Under the pieces are notes generated by a model. That model did not search any database. It saw nothing but the letters and a program-made list of their open reading frames with translations, and had not been told where the DNA came from. This document shows, piece after piece, positions 26,346 to 35,383 of a stretch of 48,187 nucleotides of DNA; position 1 is the first letter of the stretch, and each line of letters opens with the position of its first letter. This DNA comes from an uncultured Chthonomonas sp. (GTDB lineage: Bacteria > Armatimonadota > Chthonomonadetes > Chthonomonadales > CAJBBX01). The stretch spans positions 1 through 48,187 of the forward strand of contig CAISJD010000035.1 in NCBI GenBank assembly GCA_903885605.1. The letters are read 5' to 3'. The translations under genes and the position numbers were made by a program.

Positions 26346-28078
26346 TGCGAAGCGGCCCAGGGCCGCTCGCGCGCCCACGCAGCGCCGGTGTTGACCATGC
26401 CCTGAACGATGCGCAGGCCGCCATACCAGGCCATGGGCACGCTGCTCCGGTTGAGCAGGTAGAGGTTCGGCACGGCTGACCGTAGGGTGGACGCGCGGCA
26501 ATCCCAGGTGTACCTGGTGGCTCCATGCGACCATGCCTTGCGCACCAGCGCCGCATCCCACGCATCGCGGGGGCTCAGGTTCCGGTAGTCCATCGAGTAG
26601 GTCATCCACAGGTCCGTGGCGGGCCGGTCGATGAAGTCGGCGTCGCGGTAGGGTTCCAGCGTGGCGAATGCTGCGGAGGCGCGCCGCACGTAGAACTGCG
26701 CCGGGAGCCGCACGCGCAACGCAGGGCTGCCTGTCACCCAGCGCAGGTAGGCCTCCAGTTGCGGCCCCTCCGTGTTGCGGATCGGCGCAAACTCGGCATC
26801 CCTCGCCAGATCGTGGTCGTGCTGCAGCACCGTGCGCTCCAGCCGGTAGCTGAGGCTGTTGAAGGTGGCGTGGTCGATGGGCGCGGTGACGTTGAACCCG
26901 CTGCTGCACCGCCGGGCGTTGAGCCACGCGAGGTCGGCGGTGGGCCTGCCGACGGCCAGGCAGTGCATCCATAGGTCGAAGCCCTGAGCCAGCGCCTGGT
27001 ACCCAAGCTGGTACGTCCGATTCGCGAGGACGTGGTCCTGCCGCACGGCCCTGCGCATCCGCCTCAGTGCCTCGCGCCCGTCCGCCGAGGCGGCCGACTG
27101 CGCCCCCGTGACGCCCACGGCCGCCAGGATCCGCTCCGGCGAGTAGCGACGGCGGTCGCGTAGCGTGGCCCAGTCGCCCGGCCGGATGCCGCTCACGTCG
27201 AACACCAGCCCGTAGGCCAGGTTCGGCACATCGATGCCCACCGTGAGGCCCGCCTTCTCGGCCACGATGCCCTCGGGCTCGGCGTCGAGCACGGCCGCGC
27301 CGATGAGCCGCACCCCCTCTCCCGTGGTGATCGAGCCGATGCCTCCGGCGCCCTTACCGACCTGCAAGCTGTTGTAGGTCCGCGTGCCCAGCAACGTCAC
27401 TCCGGCATAGCGGCGCCGCATGAAGGCGCGTAGCTTGCCGTCGGTGTCGGCCGGAATGCAGACCCAGTTGCCCGGCCGCATGCCCAGCCCCTCCCGGAAC
27501 AGCGCCACCTGTTGCGGAGGATGCGGCGTGCCGGGGATGCAGTCGAAGTAGCGCAGGTTGCCGCCGGTGTCGGCCGTAAGCCCGCCCAGCGGACCCGCGT
27601 GGAGCAGCGCCACGGTCGCGCCCGCGTCTGCGGCGGCCATGGCTGTGACGATGGATTCGATCTCGCCGCCCACCACCACCACGTCGGCTCGCACGGTCCG
27701 CGTAACGCGTGTCGGCTTAGGCGACCAGTCCAGCGGGGTCAGCGAGAGGCCGCCCTTGCGGACGCGCACGGCGAACCGCACGCAACCGGGAGCCTGCGCC
27801 CGAGCGCGGTCGATGATCGCCACGGTGGCCTTGACGCGCTGTGCGGTAGCGCCCGGCTCACCCGCGGCGAGCGCCCGCAGGAGCCGGTCGCGCCGAAAGG
27901 CCAGGTCCCGTGCGTAGGGGCGAGCGCCGTCGGCCAGGATGCTTGCGTCGGTGATCGGAGCGGCGGCCCGCGCCATGGGGGCGGCATGGACTGCGCGCCA
28001 CGGCGTCCCACACCCCACAGTCGGCGCAAGGCCGATGATCGGCGCGAGCGCCGCCGCCCAGCGGCGACGGCGCGTCAC
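26342..28078 (-). CDS. FAD-dependent oxidoreductase, probably exported
   Basis: A 578-residue flavoprotein of the FAD_oxidored type (PF12831-like). The longer frame to 29422 runs over the aminopeptidase gene and is rejected. The chosen GTG at 28078 overlaps the upstream TGA by four bases (GTGA), so translation is coupled. The N-terminus has a positive start, a hydrophobic stretch and a cysteine at 23 (TVGCG), which may be a poor lipobox. The dinucleotide-binding strand at about 131-155 reads ADVVVVGGEIESIV, where the third glycine of GxGxxG is replaced. The LGGLTADTGG segment (about 165-175) fits the family. The substrate is unknown. It is the third gene after the aldo/keto reductase and aminopeptidase P. 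Confidence 0.8.
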   Translation of the reverse strand: MTRRRRWAAALAPIIGLAPTVGCGTPWRAVHAAPMARAAAPITDASILADGARPYARDLAFRRDRLLRALAAGEPGATAQRVKATVAIIDRARAQAPGCVRFAVRVRKGGLSLTPLDWSPKPTRVTRTVRADVVVVGGEIESIVTAMAAADAGATVALLHAGPLGGLTADTGGNLRYFDCIPGTPHPPQQVALFREGLGMRPGNWVCIPADTDGKLRAFMRRRYAGVTLLGTRTYNSLQVGKGAGGIGSITTGEGVRLIGAAVLDAEPEGIVAEKAGLTVGIDVPNLAYGLVFDVSGIRPGDWATLRDRRRYSPERILAAVGVTGAQSAASADGREALRRMRRAVRQDHVLANRTYQLGYQALAQGFDLWMHCLAVGRPTADLAWLNARRCSSGFNVTAPIDHATFNSLSYRLERTVLQHDHDLARDAEFAPIRNTEGPQLEAYLRWVTGSPALRVRLPAQFYVRRASAAFATLEPYRDADFIDRPATDLWMTYSMDYRNLSPRDAWDAALVRKAWSHGATRYTWDCRASTLRSAVPNLYLLNRSSVPMAWYGGLRIVQGMVNTGAAWARERPWAASH

Positions 28079-29142
28079 AGGCAGATGAGCTCCTTGGGGA
28101 AGCGGGTCAGGATCTCGCAGCCGTCGGCCGTCACAAGGACGTCGTCCTCGATCCGCACGCCGCCAAGCCCCTCGATGTAGACGCCGGGCTCCACCGTCAT
28201 CACCTGGCCCGGCTCCAGCGTCCAATCCATGGTGGGGGAGAGCCGGCCCGCGTCGTGCACCAATGCGCCCAGCCCGTGGCCCAGGCCATGCCCGAAGTAC
28301 TGCGCCAGGCCCGCCTGTTCCAGCGAGCCGCGCGCGACGCCGTCCACGGCCTTGCCTGATGCGCCCGGCGCGATGGCGGCCAGCGCGGCCAGTTGCGCCT
28401 TCAGCACCTCGGCATATATCTCCCGCTGCCGGTCGCTGGGGCATCCCAGCGCTACGGTCCGCGTGATGTCGCTGCAGTATCCCTCCACGCTCGCGCCGAA
28501 GTCGAACGTGACGAAGTCGCCCGCCTCCAGCGGCTTGTCGCTGGGGACGCCGTGCGGCCGTGCGCTCCGCTCGCCGCTGACCACGATGGCGGGGAAAGCC
28601 ATGCCCGCGCCCTGGCTGTGGAAGAAGACCTCGATCTCCCAGGCCAGCTGCTTCTCGGTCACGCCCGGCCGGATGCGCCCGAGGAGCTGCTCCATGCACT
28701 GGTCGGCCAGCCGGCAGGCGCGGCGGATGAGCGCGACCTCGTCCGCGTCCTTCACGGCCCGCAGGCGGCCGATGGGATCGTCCGCGGCGCCCAGGGTCAT
28801 GCCCGTGAGCTTGGCTTCCCAGCGCTGGAGGGTGGCAACGGTCACGTTGGCCTTGTCGAACGCCGGCCGGTCGATGCCCGCCGCCCGCAGCTCCTCGAGC
28901 AGGACATCCACGCCGTCCACCGGATTGGCGTAGGTCCGTACCGCGAAGTCCGGCGCCTGCTCCGCCGCCTGCAGCGTGTATCGGCTGTCCGATATCAGCA
29001 CCGCCGCCGAGCCGGAGACGATGGCCTGGCCGAAGGTGCCCGTGAAGCCTGTGAGCCAGCGCAGGTTCGCCAGGTCGGTGACGATGAACGCCGGTGCGCC
29101 CGACGCCGCCAGCGCCGAGCGCATGCGATCGAGGTGGGACAT
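28075..29142 (-). CDS. M24 Xaa-Pro aminopeptidase (aminopeptidase P family)
   Basis: A cytoplasmic metallopeptidase that removes N-terminal residues before proline; 355 residues, as in short bacterial members. An N-terminal creatinase-like domain (about 1-125) precedes the pita-bread fold. Metal ligands are all present: D214 (DFGASVEGY), D225 (SDITRTV), H289 (GHGLGHGLG), E318 (TVEPGVY) and E332 (RIEDDV), plus the catalytic-side H296 (VHDAG). The start follows AGGAGA. It lies 18 bases after the aldo/keto reductase and overlaps the FAD oxidoreductase start, which suggests one transcript. Confidence 0.95.
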   Translation of the reverse strand: MSHLDRMRSALAASGAPAFIVTDLANLRWLTGFTGTFGQAIVSGSAAVLISDSRYTLQAAEQAPDFAVRTYANPVDGVDVLLEELRAAGIDRPAFDKANVTVATLQRWEAKLTGMTLGAADDPIGRLRAVKDADEVALIRRACRLADQCMEQLLGRIRPGVTEKQLAWEIEVFFHSQGAGMAFPAIVVSGERSARPHGVPSDKPLEAGDFVTFDFGASVEGYCSDITRTVALGCPSDRQREIYAEVLKAQLAALAAIAPGASGKAVDGVARGSLEQAGLAQYFGHGLGHGLGALVHDAGRLSPTMDWTLEPGQVMTVEPGVYIEGLGGVRIEDDVLVTADGCEILTRFPKELICL

Positions 29143-29160
29143 GGGTCTCTCCTGGCGGCT

Positions 29161-30288
29161 TTAGGCGCCGGCTGCCGCGCCGAAGAGGTCGGCGCACTCC
29201 TTCAGCTGCTCGCGGATGGCGATCTTCTGCGGGCAGTGCTCTTCGCACTCGCCGCACTCCTGGCACCAGTCGGCCTTCTTGCCCTTCACCCACTGCCCGC
29301 CGATGGCGTCGTACATGCCCTGCGCGTGGGCCTTCAGGCCGTAGACGCGGTACATGTTCATCGCCTGGAAGATCTGCGGGATGTTGACCTCCTGCTTGCA
29401 GTGGTCGAGGCAGTACTTGCACCCCGTGCAGTAGAGGTCCGCCAGCCGCTTGTTCTCCTCCATGGCCGCATTGATGCCGGCCAGCTCGGCTTCCGACAGC
29501 GGCGCGGCGTTGGATGCCGTGGCCGCGTTCTCCTCCACCATCTGCGGTGCGCTCATGCCGGAGAGGGCGCAGTCGACGTTCGGGTTCGCGAAGACGAACC
29601 GCAGGGCCAGTTCGGCGCTACTGGCGGCATGGATGCCGGCCTTCTCAGCTACGTCCGGTGGCAGCCCGGCGATGCGCCCGCCGCCGACCGGTCCCATCAC
29701 CACCGTGCCCAATCCCCTGGCCTTGGCGTTTGCCAGCGCGGGTTCGTTGGCCCGGTCCAGCAGGTTGTACTGGCACAGCACCGAGGAGAAGATGCCCAGG
29801 TCGATGATGTCGGCCATCACCTCGGGCTTGTCGTGGAAGGAGAAGGAGATATTCCGGATCAGGCCCTCCTCCTTGGCGCGGATGGCGTCGGCGATCAGCT
29901 CGTCGCGCTGCTCATGCTCCAGGAACCACTTGCCGATCCCGTGGAAGTGGTAGTAGTCGAGGTAATCCATGTCCAGCCGCCCGAGCTGCTCCTCCAGCGT
30001 CGCGCGGTAGGAGCGGCCGGGCGAGACCGGGAACTTGGAGGAGACGCAGACGCGGTCGCGCCAACCCTTGACGGCCCGGCCCACGGTGACTTCGCTGAGC
30101 CCCTCGCAGTACATATAGGCCGTATCGATGTAGTTGACGCCGAGTTCGAAGGCCCTGTGGATCATCGGAATGGCGACATCCTCGTCCACCGCGTTCTTGC
30201 CGTCGATCTCGCGCATGGGCAGGCGCATGGCGCCGAACCCCAGCCGCGAGATGCCGAAGCCGGTCGTGCCGAAGGGAGTGTATCGCAT
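29161..30288 (-). CDS. aldo/keto reductase with C-terminal ferredoxin-like 2[4Fe-4S] domain
   Basis: A 375-residue member of the AKR group fused to a ferredoxin-like domain. The (beta/alpha)8 part starts with MRYTPFGTTGFGISRLGFGAMRL. The tetrad is visible as D and Y in NYIDTAYMY, K in SSKFP and H in YYHFHG. The C-terminal region has CTGCKYCLDHC (about 302-312) and CQECGECEEHCP (about 344-355), each with the spacing of a [4Fe-4S] site. Such proteins probably pass electrons between NAD(P)H-linked or sugar substrates and iron-sulfur partners, but few are characterised. The start follows AGGAGA. It is the first enzyme of a three-gene run and lies 43 bases after a histidine kinase gene. Confidence 0.93.
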   Translation of the reverse strand: MRYTPFGTTGFGISRLGFGAMRLPMREIDGKNAVDEDVAIPMIHRAFELGVNYIDTAYMYCEGLSEVTVGRAVKGWRDRVCVSSKFPVSPGRSYRATLEEQLGRLDMDYLDYYHFHGIGKWFLEHEQRDELIADAIRAKEEGLIRNISFSFHDKPEVMADIIDLGIFSSVLCQYNLLDRANEPALANAKARGLGTVVMGPVGGGRIAGLPPDVAEKAGIHAASSAELALRFVFANPNVDCALSGMSAPQMVEENAATASNAAPLSEAELAGINAAMEENKRLADLYCTGCKYCLDHCKQEVNIPQIFQAMNMYRVYGLKAHAQGMYDAIGGQWVKGKKADWCQECGECEEHCPQKIAIREQLKECADLFGAAAGA

Positions 30289-30331
30289 TCGTCTCTCCTG
30301 AAAGTGGGGTAAGGCGTCGGGACGGGCCGGA

Positions 30332-31789
30332 TCAGGTCTCCGTGCGGCCGGCGGGCGCTTCGGGGAAGGTCAGCTCGACCTCAACGCCCGGGCCGTCCGA
30401 GCGGTTATGCATGGTGACCGCACCGCCGACGCTCCATGTGATGTTGGCCACAAGCGGCAGGCCCAGCCCCATGCCCGGCACTTCGCCGGTCCAGAGCTTC
30501 TCCGCCTGGTACCCCGGTAGCCAGACGCGCTCCACCTGGGCGGCCGGAATGTGCGCACCGTCATCGCTGATGCTGATGCGAACCTTGCCGTCGCCGGGCG
30601 CCGTGACCCGGATCATGACCGTCGGGCTATGCTCGGGATGGAACTTCCGGCAATTGTCCAGCACCTCGCGCAGGATTTGCTCGGCCGCCGCCCGGTTGAT
30701 CGGAAGGTACCGGTCGCGCACGGTGGTGGCGATCATCGTCGAGGCCGGAGCGATGGAGATGGAACGGCACAGGCCCGCAACCAGGGCCGTGACCTCCTGC
30801 ACTCGGCACGAACCGACCCAGATGCCCGTGGTCGACTCAAGGTGGGTCAGGATGTCCTCCACCTGCTCGTGGAGCCGCTGCGCCGACAGGTACGCATCGT
30901 CCAGCGTTTCGCGCACGACCTCCTGCGGCAGGCCCGCGAAGTCGTTCACGATCAGGTCGAGCCCCCCGATGACCGCGTTCAGCGGCGTTCGGAACTTGTG
31001 CGCCACCGAGGCGTGCAAGAACGAGGAGCCCGCGGCCAGCGCCTGTTCAACCGTGATGTCGCGCAGGTGCAGAGTGGCGCTGGGTGTCGCCCGGCTGGCC
31101 ATGGGAAGGTACTCGACGAGTAGCCAGAGGCTGCCGGAGTCCTGGGTTTCCGGACGGACGAGGAACTGCGCCGCGGGGCTCTGCTGAAGGTGCGGCCATC
31201 GCAGCCAGGAAGCCTCCGGGAAGCCGTTAAAGTGCTTCCGCGCCAGCTCGAGGAAATCCGGATGGGCCTCCACCTCCTCGTCGCGGGCGAGCAGTAGGCG
31301 CCGGGCGGCCGGGTTGGCATACTGGATACGGCCATCGTGATCGACTACGACGTACCCGTCCACAGCATGGTCGACGATCCAGTCGAACCGGCGGTGCTCC
31401 TCACGCAGGCGGCTGTACCGGTCAAGCCGGGTGATCGTCTGGACACGGCTACGGAGCAGGACAGTGTCCAGTGGCTTCGTGAGGAAGTCGTCCGCGCCGG
31501 CGTTCACGCCGGCGATGCGCGAGTCGTGGTCCTCCAGCGCGGTGACCATCACGACGGGCACCTCGCGCAGGACGGGATCGTCGCGCAACCTGCGGCAGAC
31601 CTCGTACCCGTCCATCCGCGGCATCATGATGTCCAGGAGGACGATGTCCGGCGCAACGCGCGCCGCCTGTTCCATCGCCTCCTGGCCATCGCCGGCGTGC
31701 ACCAGGTCGTAGTCGATTGAGCCCAGCGCGTTGGCGATGAGGTGGCGCGAGATCACGTCGTCATCCACGATCAGCACTACTGGCTTCAC
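30332..31789 (-). CDS. REC-PAS-histidine kinase (hybrid with N-terminal receiver)
   Basis: A soluble two-component protein of 485 residues with the receiver first. REC at about 1-120 has the acidic pair DD 9-10, the phosphoacceptor D53 (LLDIMMPRMDG) and K105 (TKPLD). A PAS-like domain at about 130-245 begins with FDWIVDHAVDGYVVVD. The dimerisation helix has H264 in VAHKFRTPLNAV. The HATPase domain (about 355-480) shows the N box (EVLDNCRKF), DDGAHIP and GMGLGLPLV. It starts at a GTG with GGAG 9 bases upstream. It follows the large hybrid kinase by 175 bases on the same strand and may receive phosphate from that protein's HPt domain. No membrane segment or DNA-binding domain is present. Confidence 0.93.
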   Translation of the reverse strand: MKPVVLIVDDDVISRHLIANALGSIDYDLVHAGDGQEAMEQAARVAPDIVLLDIMMPRMDGYEVCRRLRDDPVLREVPVVMVTALEDHDSRIAGVNAGADDFLTKPLDTVLLRSRVQTITRLDRYSRLREEHRRFDWIVDHAVDGYVVVDHDGRIQYANPAARRLLLARDEEVEAHPDFLELARKHFNGFPEASWLRWPHLQQSPAAQFLVRPETQDSGSLWLLVEYLPMASRATPSATLHLRDITVEQALAAGSSFLHASVAHKFRTPLNAVIGGLDLIVNDFAGLPQEVVRETLDDAYLSAQRLHEQVEDILTHLESTTGIWVGSCRVQEVTALVAGLCRSISIAPASTMIATTVRDRYLPINRAAAEQILREVLDNCRKFHPEHSPTVMIRVTAPGDGKVRISISDDGAHIPAAQVERVWLPGYQAEKLWTGEVPGMGLGLPLVANITWSVGGAVTMHNRSDGPGVEVELTFPEAPAGRTET

Positions 31790-31964
31790 TGGCGGCGGCT
31801 CCTACACTCGGCGAATGCGTGCGCGTTGCGGCGGCGACCCCGGCCACACTCGGGCCAGGGGGCGGCTCCCGTCGTTCATTGTGCCCCAAACGGGACCAGC
31901 ATTCATCGATGTCAGAGGTGTGCGCCGTCTGGTTGTTCGCCCGGTTCGTGTCGGTGTCGCGAAC

Positions 31965-34900
31965 TCAGGGCCGATGGCCCACGTGAATCTCGTCGATCGC
32001 GACGTGGGACTCCTCGACATCGGCCTGTAGCTCCTGCAGCAGCCGGCCCAGGTCCGCATCTGCATCGGCGCAGGCGAGCTCCAGTTGCCGGGCTCGCTGG
32101 GCCACCCGCTTGGCGCTCACCTGTCCCGCCGTCCCCTTCAGGGTATGGGCGGCCGCCTTGAGCGCGGGGGCGTCGTTGACCTCGATCGCGTTGAGGGCCT
32201 CGGCGAGCCGCGTGAGCGACTCGGACCGGTACAGGTCGAGCAACTCCATGGCGAAACTCGCGTTGCCGTCCACCCTGCGTAGCAGGTCCGGCATGTCGAT
32301 GGGGCAGTCGGGGCGTGGCGCGGCGCAGGTCGCCGCGGGTTCGGCCGCCCGCGCCGGCGCGCCCGATATGGCCGCGAGGAGGTCCCGGGTCGTGAACGGC
32401 TTTGCCAGGAACGCATCCATGCCGCTCTCTGCCACCTTCTCGCGGATGCCCGGCTGCACGAATGCCGTCATGGCCACGATGCGCGCCCTGTGGTCGCCTC
32501 CGGCCTCGTGTCGCCGGATCGCCCGTGCCGCCGCCAGGCCGTCCATGTCCGCCATCTGGATGTCCATCAGGATCAGGTCATACGGCACATTCCCTGCCAT
32601 CGCAACGGCGGCCACGCCGCCGTCGGCCTCGTCAACGGTGATGCCATGGCTCTCAAGCGACCGGCGCGCCAGGGCGCGGTTCACGTCGATGTCATCGACC
32701 ACCAGGGCACACGGCGTACCTGCCGCCTTCCATCCCCCGGCCGGCTCGCCGATGGGCGTTGCTGCTTCGATCGGGCGGGATGGCTCTGCACCGGCGGCGC
32801 CGGCGTGCAGCAGCAGAGCGACAGTGTGTACTGAGCCCCCGCCCGGGTTCGGCGTCACACTCACAGACCCGCCAAGCTCCTCTGCCCAGCGCTGCGCCGT
32901 CTCCAATCCCTGCGCCCGGGAGGCACTCCCAGGCTCCTCGTCCCGTGGCGTCGGGCCCGTGTCCGATATCCGAAGGATGACGCGAACGGAGCCGTTGCCC
33001 ACCTCCTCGGCCTCGGCCCAGAGCGTGACGCGGCCTGCCTCCGTGCATGCTACGGCATTGCCCGCCAGGTTCGCTAGGATCTGCGAGACCCGTATGCGGG
33101 CTCCGATGAGGCCCTCGGGCAGTGACGGCGCCGCATCCCAGGCGAGGTCAAGGCCCCTGAGCCGGGCAGTGGCCCGAAGCAGGTCGACCGTCTCAGCCAT
33201 CAGATGCCGTACATTGCACGGCTGCCGGGCGGCCTCGTCTGCCCCGGCGTCGGATCCGGCTACGGCGAGGAGGTCGTCGATCGGGCGCATCATCGAGTTG
33301 GCCGACCTCTCCACAAGTGCCAGCATCTCGCGTTGTTCGCAGCTGAGATCAGTGTCACGCAAGGCCGCCACCCAGCCCAGCACGCCGTGCATGGGCGTTC
33401 GGAGCTCATGGCTCATGTTGCCGATCAGCCGTCCTCGCGCGCTGAGGGTGCTTCGGAGCAGGGCGGTCTGTTCCGCCACCCGGGCCTCCAGCTCCTCGGT
33501 CTGGCGTAGCCGCTCGGCTACAAACCGTGCTCGCTCCAGTTCGTGGCTCGCCCGCACCGCCACGATCTCCAGGACCGCCTGCACGATCTCCGGCTCCTCG
33601 ATGTCGGCGCGGCTGTAGAGGGCAATGAGGCCCAGGACGCCTCGATCCATGGACCAGAGCGGAGTCCCGGCGAAGCCCTCGGCTCCCAGCCGCTGCAGCA
33701 GGCCGTCCCTGGGATACTTGCGCCAAACCCCTGTTGCGTGGACTGCGAGGTAGCCTGTCACCACGTCGCCGGCGGCTGTGGCATCGACGCTGAGCTGGTT
33801 CTCCGTCAGCCTTGCAATGTCCGCCGAAGCGGCCACCACGCTGATGGTGCGGGCCTTCGGGTCCCACTCGCCCACGGCTACGGCATCCACGCGCAGTTCG
33901 CGGCTGAGGAACTGCACCATCGCGTCAAGGTACGAGGGGCCGTCATCATCCCATCCCAGGCGGGCGGCAAACTCAAGTGCGCGCGTGACGGCCTGGGCGT
34001 AGGCCACGTTCCGTCCCACGGCCAGGATCAGCCGATCCGATCCGACATCGATCGGCCGCAGCGTCAGCTCTACCGCGTGCTCGGACCCGTTCTTCCTCCG
34101 GTGCGATGTGGTGAGGGTCATCGATCCGCCATGGTCTGCCAGCCGGGCAAGGTGGCTCGTGGCTCCGTCGCCCTTGGGCGACGGAGCCACGTCTCGGAGG
34201 CTCATGGCCGTCAACTCGGCCGGCGTGAAGCCCAGCGCCTTGCATGCCCGCGCGTTCGCCATGGAGATGCGGCCGGTGCGGTCGACCACGAATACCTCGT
34301 CGGTAGACTGCTCAAAGAGCGCCTTGAACCGGTCCTCGCTCAGCCGGAGCCTTGCCTCGCTGCGCTCCCTGTCCGTCACGTCGGTGAACATGATCCCGAG
34401 GTGGTCCATCTCGGTCTGGAAGGCGTACACCTCATAGGTGATGCTGTCGAGGCCTCGTCGCGCCGTGAAGAGGGCGGGCTCTGCCCGCCCGCCCGCGGCG
34501 GCGGCCTTGCGCAGGTTCGTCAGGGCGTCCTTGCCGCCCAGCGCCGGGAAGATCACCTCCAGCGGCTGTCCGAGGAGGTCGGCGGCCGGTCGCGCCAGCA
34601 GGTTCCGCGCCGCCTCGTTCGCGCTCTGGACCACCAGAGCGCCCTCGGATTGCAGCGCGCAGGTCAGCGTCCCGAAAGGCGCGTTGTCGAGCACCTCGCG
34701 GAGGAGGCCGTTGCCGTCATCCGTCTCGCGCCTGTCCGGCGCCTGCCCGCTGATGTCGGTGAAGAACGCCGTCGACCGATGCGCGCCGGTATGCACGATC
34801 TGTATGTTGAGGCAGTACTGCTTCCCGTTCGGCTTGTACTGGAAGTTGGGTACAGTCACCGGCCCGCCGCCTCCGGCGGTCCGACGGTGCAGGACGGGCA

Positions 34901-35210
34901 GGACCGTGCCGACGAGACCGGGGAACGCATCCTCGATCGACAGGCCCACGAGGCGCGAGTGGTCAATGTGCAGCATCGCGTCGGCCGTCGGGTTGTAGGC
35001 GTCAAAGATCAGCCGGCCGCTGGGATCGACCACGTAAGAGTGGATGCCGAAGGGCGCCCGATCCAGCAGGGCGCGAAGGTAGGTCTCGGAGTTCTGGGCA
35101 TGGGCGCGCGCGGAGGCTTCGTCCAACAGGGCGTCGCGCAACCGTTCAGGGGCGACGTGACCCGGCGGCAGACTGCTGGACGTATCCACCAACTGCTTCG
35201 TAGCGCTCAT
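31965..35210 (-). CDS. multi-PAS hybrid histidine kinase with REC and HPt domains
   Basis: A soluble sensor kinase of 1081 residues. Domains in order: PAS at about 45-155, 170-280 and 292-400; a GAF-like domain at about 410-555; a coiled linker; HisKA with H601 (NMSHELRTPMHG); HATPase at about 700-800; REC at about 833-950 with D883 (LMDIQMADMDG) and K938 (AKPF); HPt at about 975-1075 with H1022 (AAHTLKGTAG). The N box (ILANLAGNAV) and DTG are present, but the G2 loop is weak (SRAQGLETAQ), so ATP binding may be altered. It can run a full His-Asp-His relay by itself but lacks an output domain. The start has only a weak GAGAGG. A TATATT -10-like box lies 45 bases upstream. It is divergent from the ABC-SPFH operon. 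Confidence 0.94.
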   Translation of the reverse strand: MSATKQLVDTSSSLPPGHVAPERLRDALLDEASARAHAQNSETYLRALLDRAPFGIHSYVVDPSGRLIFDAYNPTADAMLHIDHSRLVGLSIEDAFPGLVGTVLPVLHRRTAGGGGPVTVPNFQYKPNGKQYCLNIQIVHTGAHRSTAFFTDISGQAPDRRETDDGNGLLREVLDNAPFGTLTCALQSEGALVVQSANEAARNLLARPAADLLGQPLEVIFPALGGKDALTNLRKAAAAGGRAEPALFTARRGLDSITYEVYAFQTEMDHLGIMFTDVTDRERSEARLRLSEDRFKALFEQSTDEVFVVDRTGRISMANARACKALGFTPAELTAMSLRDVAPSPKGDGATSHLARLADHGGSMTLTTSHRRKNGSEHAVELTLRPIDVGSDRLILAVGRNVAYAQAVTRALEFAARLGWDDDGPSYLDAMVQFLSRELRVDAVAVGEWDPKARTISVVAASADIARLTENQLSVDATAAGDVVTGYLAVHATGVWRKYPRDGLLQRLGAEGFAGTPLWSMDRGVLGLIALYSRADIEEPEIVQAVLEIVAVRASHELERARFVAERLRQTEELEARVAEQTALLRSTLSARGRLIGNMSHELRTPMHGVLGWVAALRDTDLSCEQREMLALVERSANSMMRPIDDLLAVAGSDAGADEAARQPCNVRHLMAETVDLLRATARLRGLDLAWDAAPSLPEGLIGARIRVSQILANLAGNAVACTEAGRVTLWAEAEEVGNGSVRVILRISDTGPTPRDEEPGSASRAQGLETAQRWAEELGGSVSVTPNPGGGSVHTVALLLHAGAAGAEPSRPIEAATPIGEPAGGWKAAGTPCALVVDDIDVNRALARRSLESHGITVDEADGGVAAVAMAGNVPYDLILMDIQMADMDGLAAARAIRRHEAGGDHRARIVAMTAFVQPGIREKVAESGMDAFLAKPFTTRDLLAAISGAPARAAEPAATCAAPRPDCPIDMPDLLRRVDGNASFAMELLDLYRSESLTRLAEALNAIEVNDAPALKAAAHTLKGTAGQVSAKRVAQRARQLELACADADADLGRLLQELQADVEESHVAIDEIHVGHRP

Positions 35211-35254
35211 TGCCGTGCCCTCTCATCTGCCGAGCGTTGCGTGCATCGGCGCCC

Positions 35255-35260
35255 AATATA
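35255..35260 (-). promoter_or_regulatory. possible -10 element for the large hybrid kinase
   Basis: TATATT reads on the minus strand 45 bases before the kinase start at 35210, in the 173-base divergent gap. No -35 consensus is found at the right distance. On the plus strand, TACTATACC at 35317-35325 could similarly serve natA, also without a -35 box. Both are weak. Confidence 0.3.
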
Positions 35261-35383
35261 GAGTGCCGCGCGCATGTCCCTGATGTCCGCCGGCCGGTCC
35301 TGTTGCGTTATCGCGATACTATACCGGCGTGGTCCCGCACGAGTGCCCGAAACGCCCGGGGCGTGTCGTCCGTCAACCATGGC

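Noticed and set aside
28079-29422. Upstream extension of the FAD oxidoreductase frame
   Set aside because: It overlaps the well-supported aminopeptidase P gene; the coupled GTG at 28078 gives a proper N-terminus.
31790-31964. Gap between the two kinase genes, searched for a gene, RNA or promoter
   Set aside because: No open frame with a start signal, no strong hairpin and no -35/-10 pair were seen; TTGGGG and CACAAT are adjacent and do not form a promoter.
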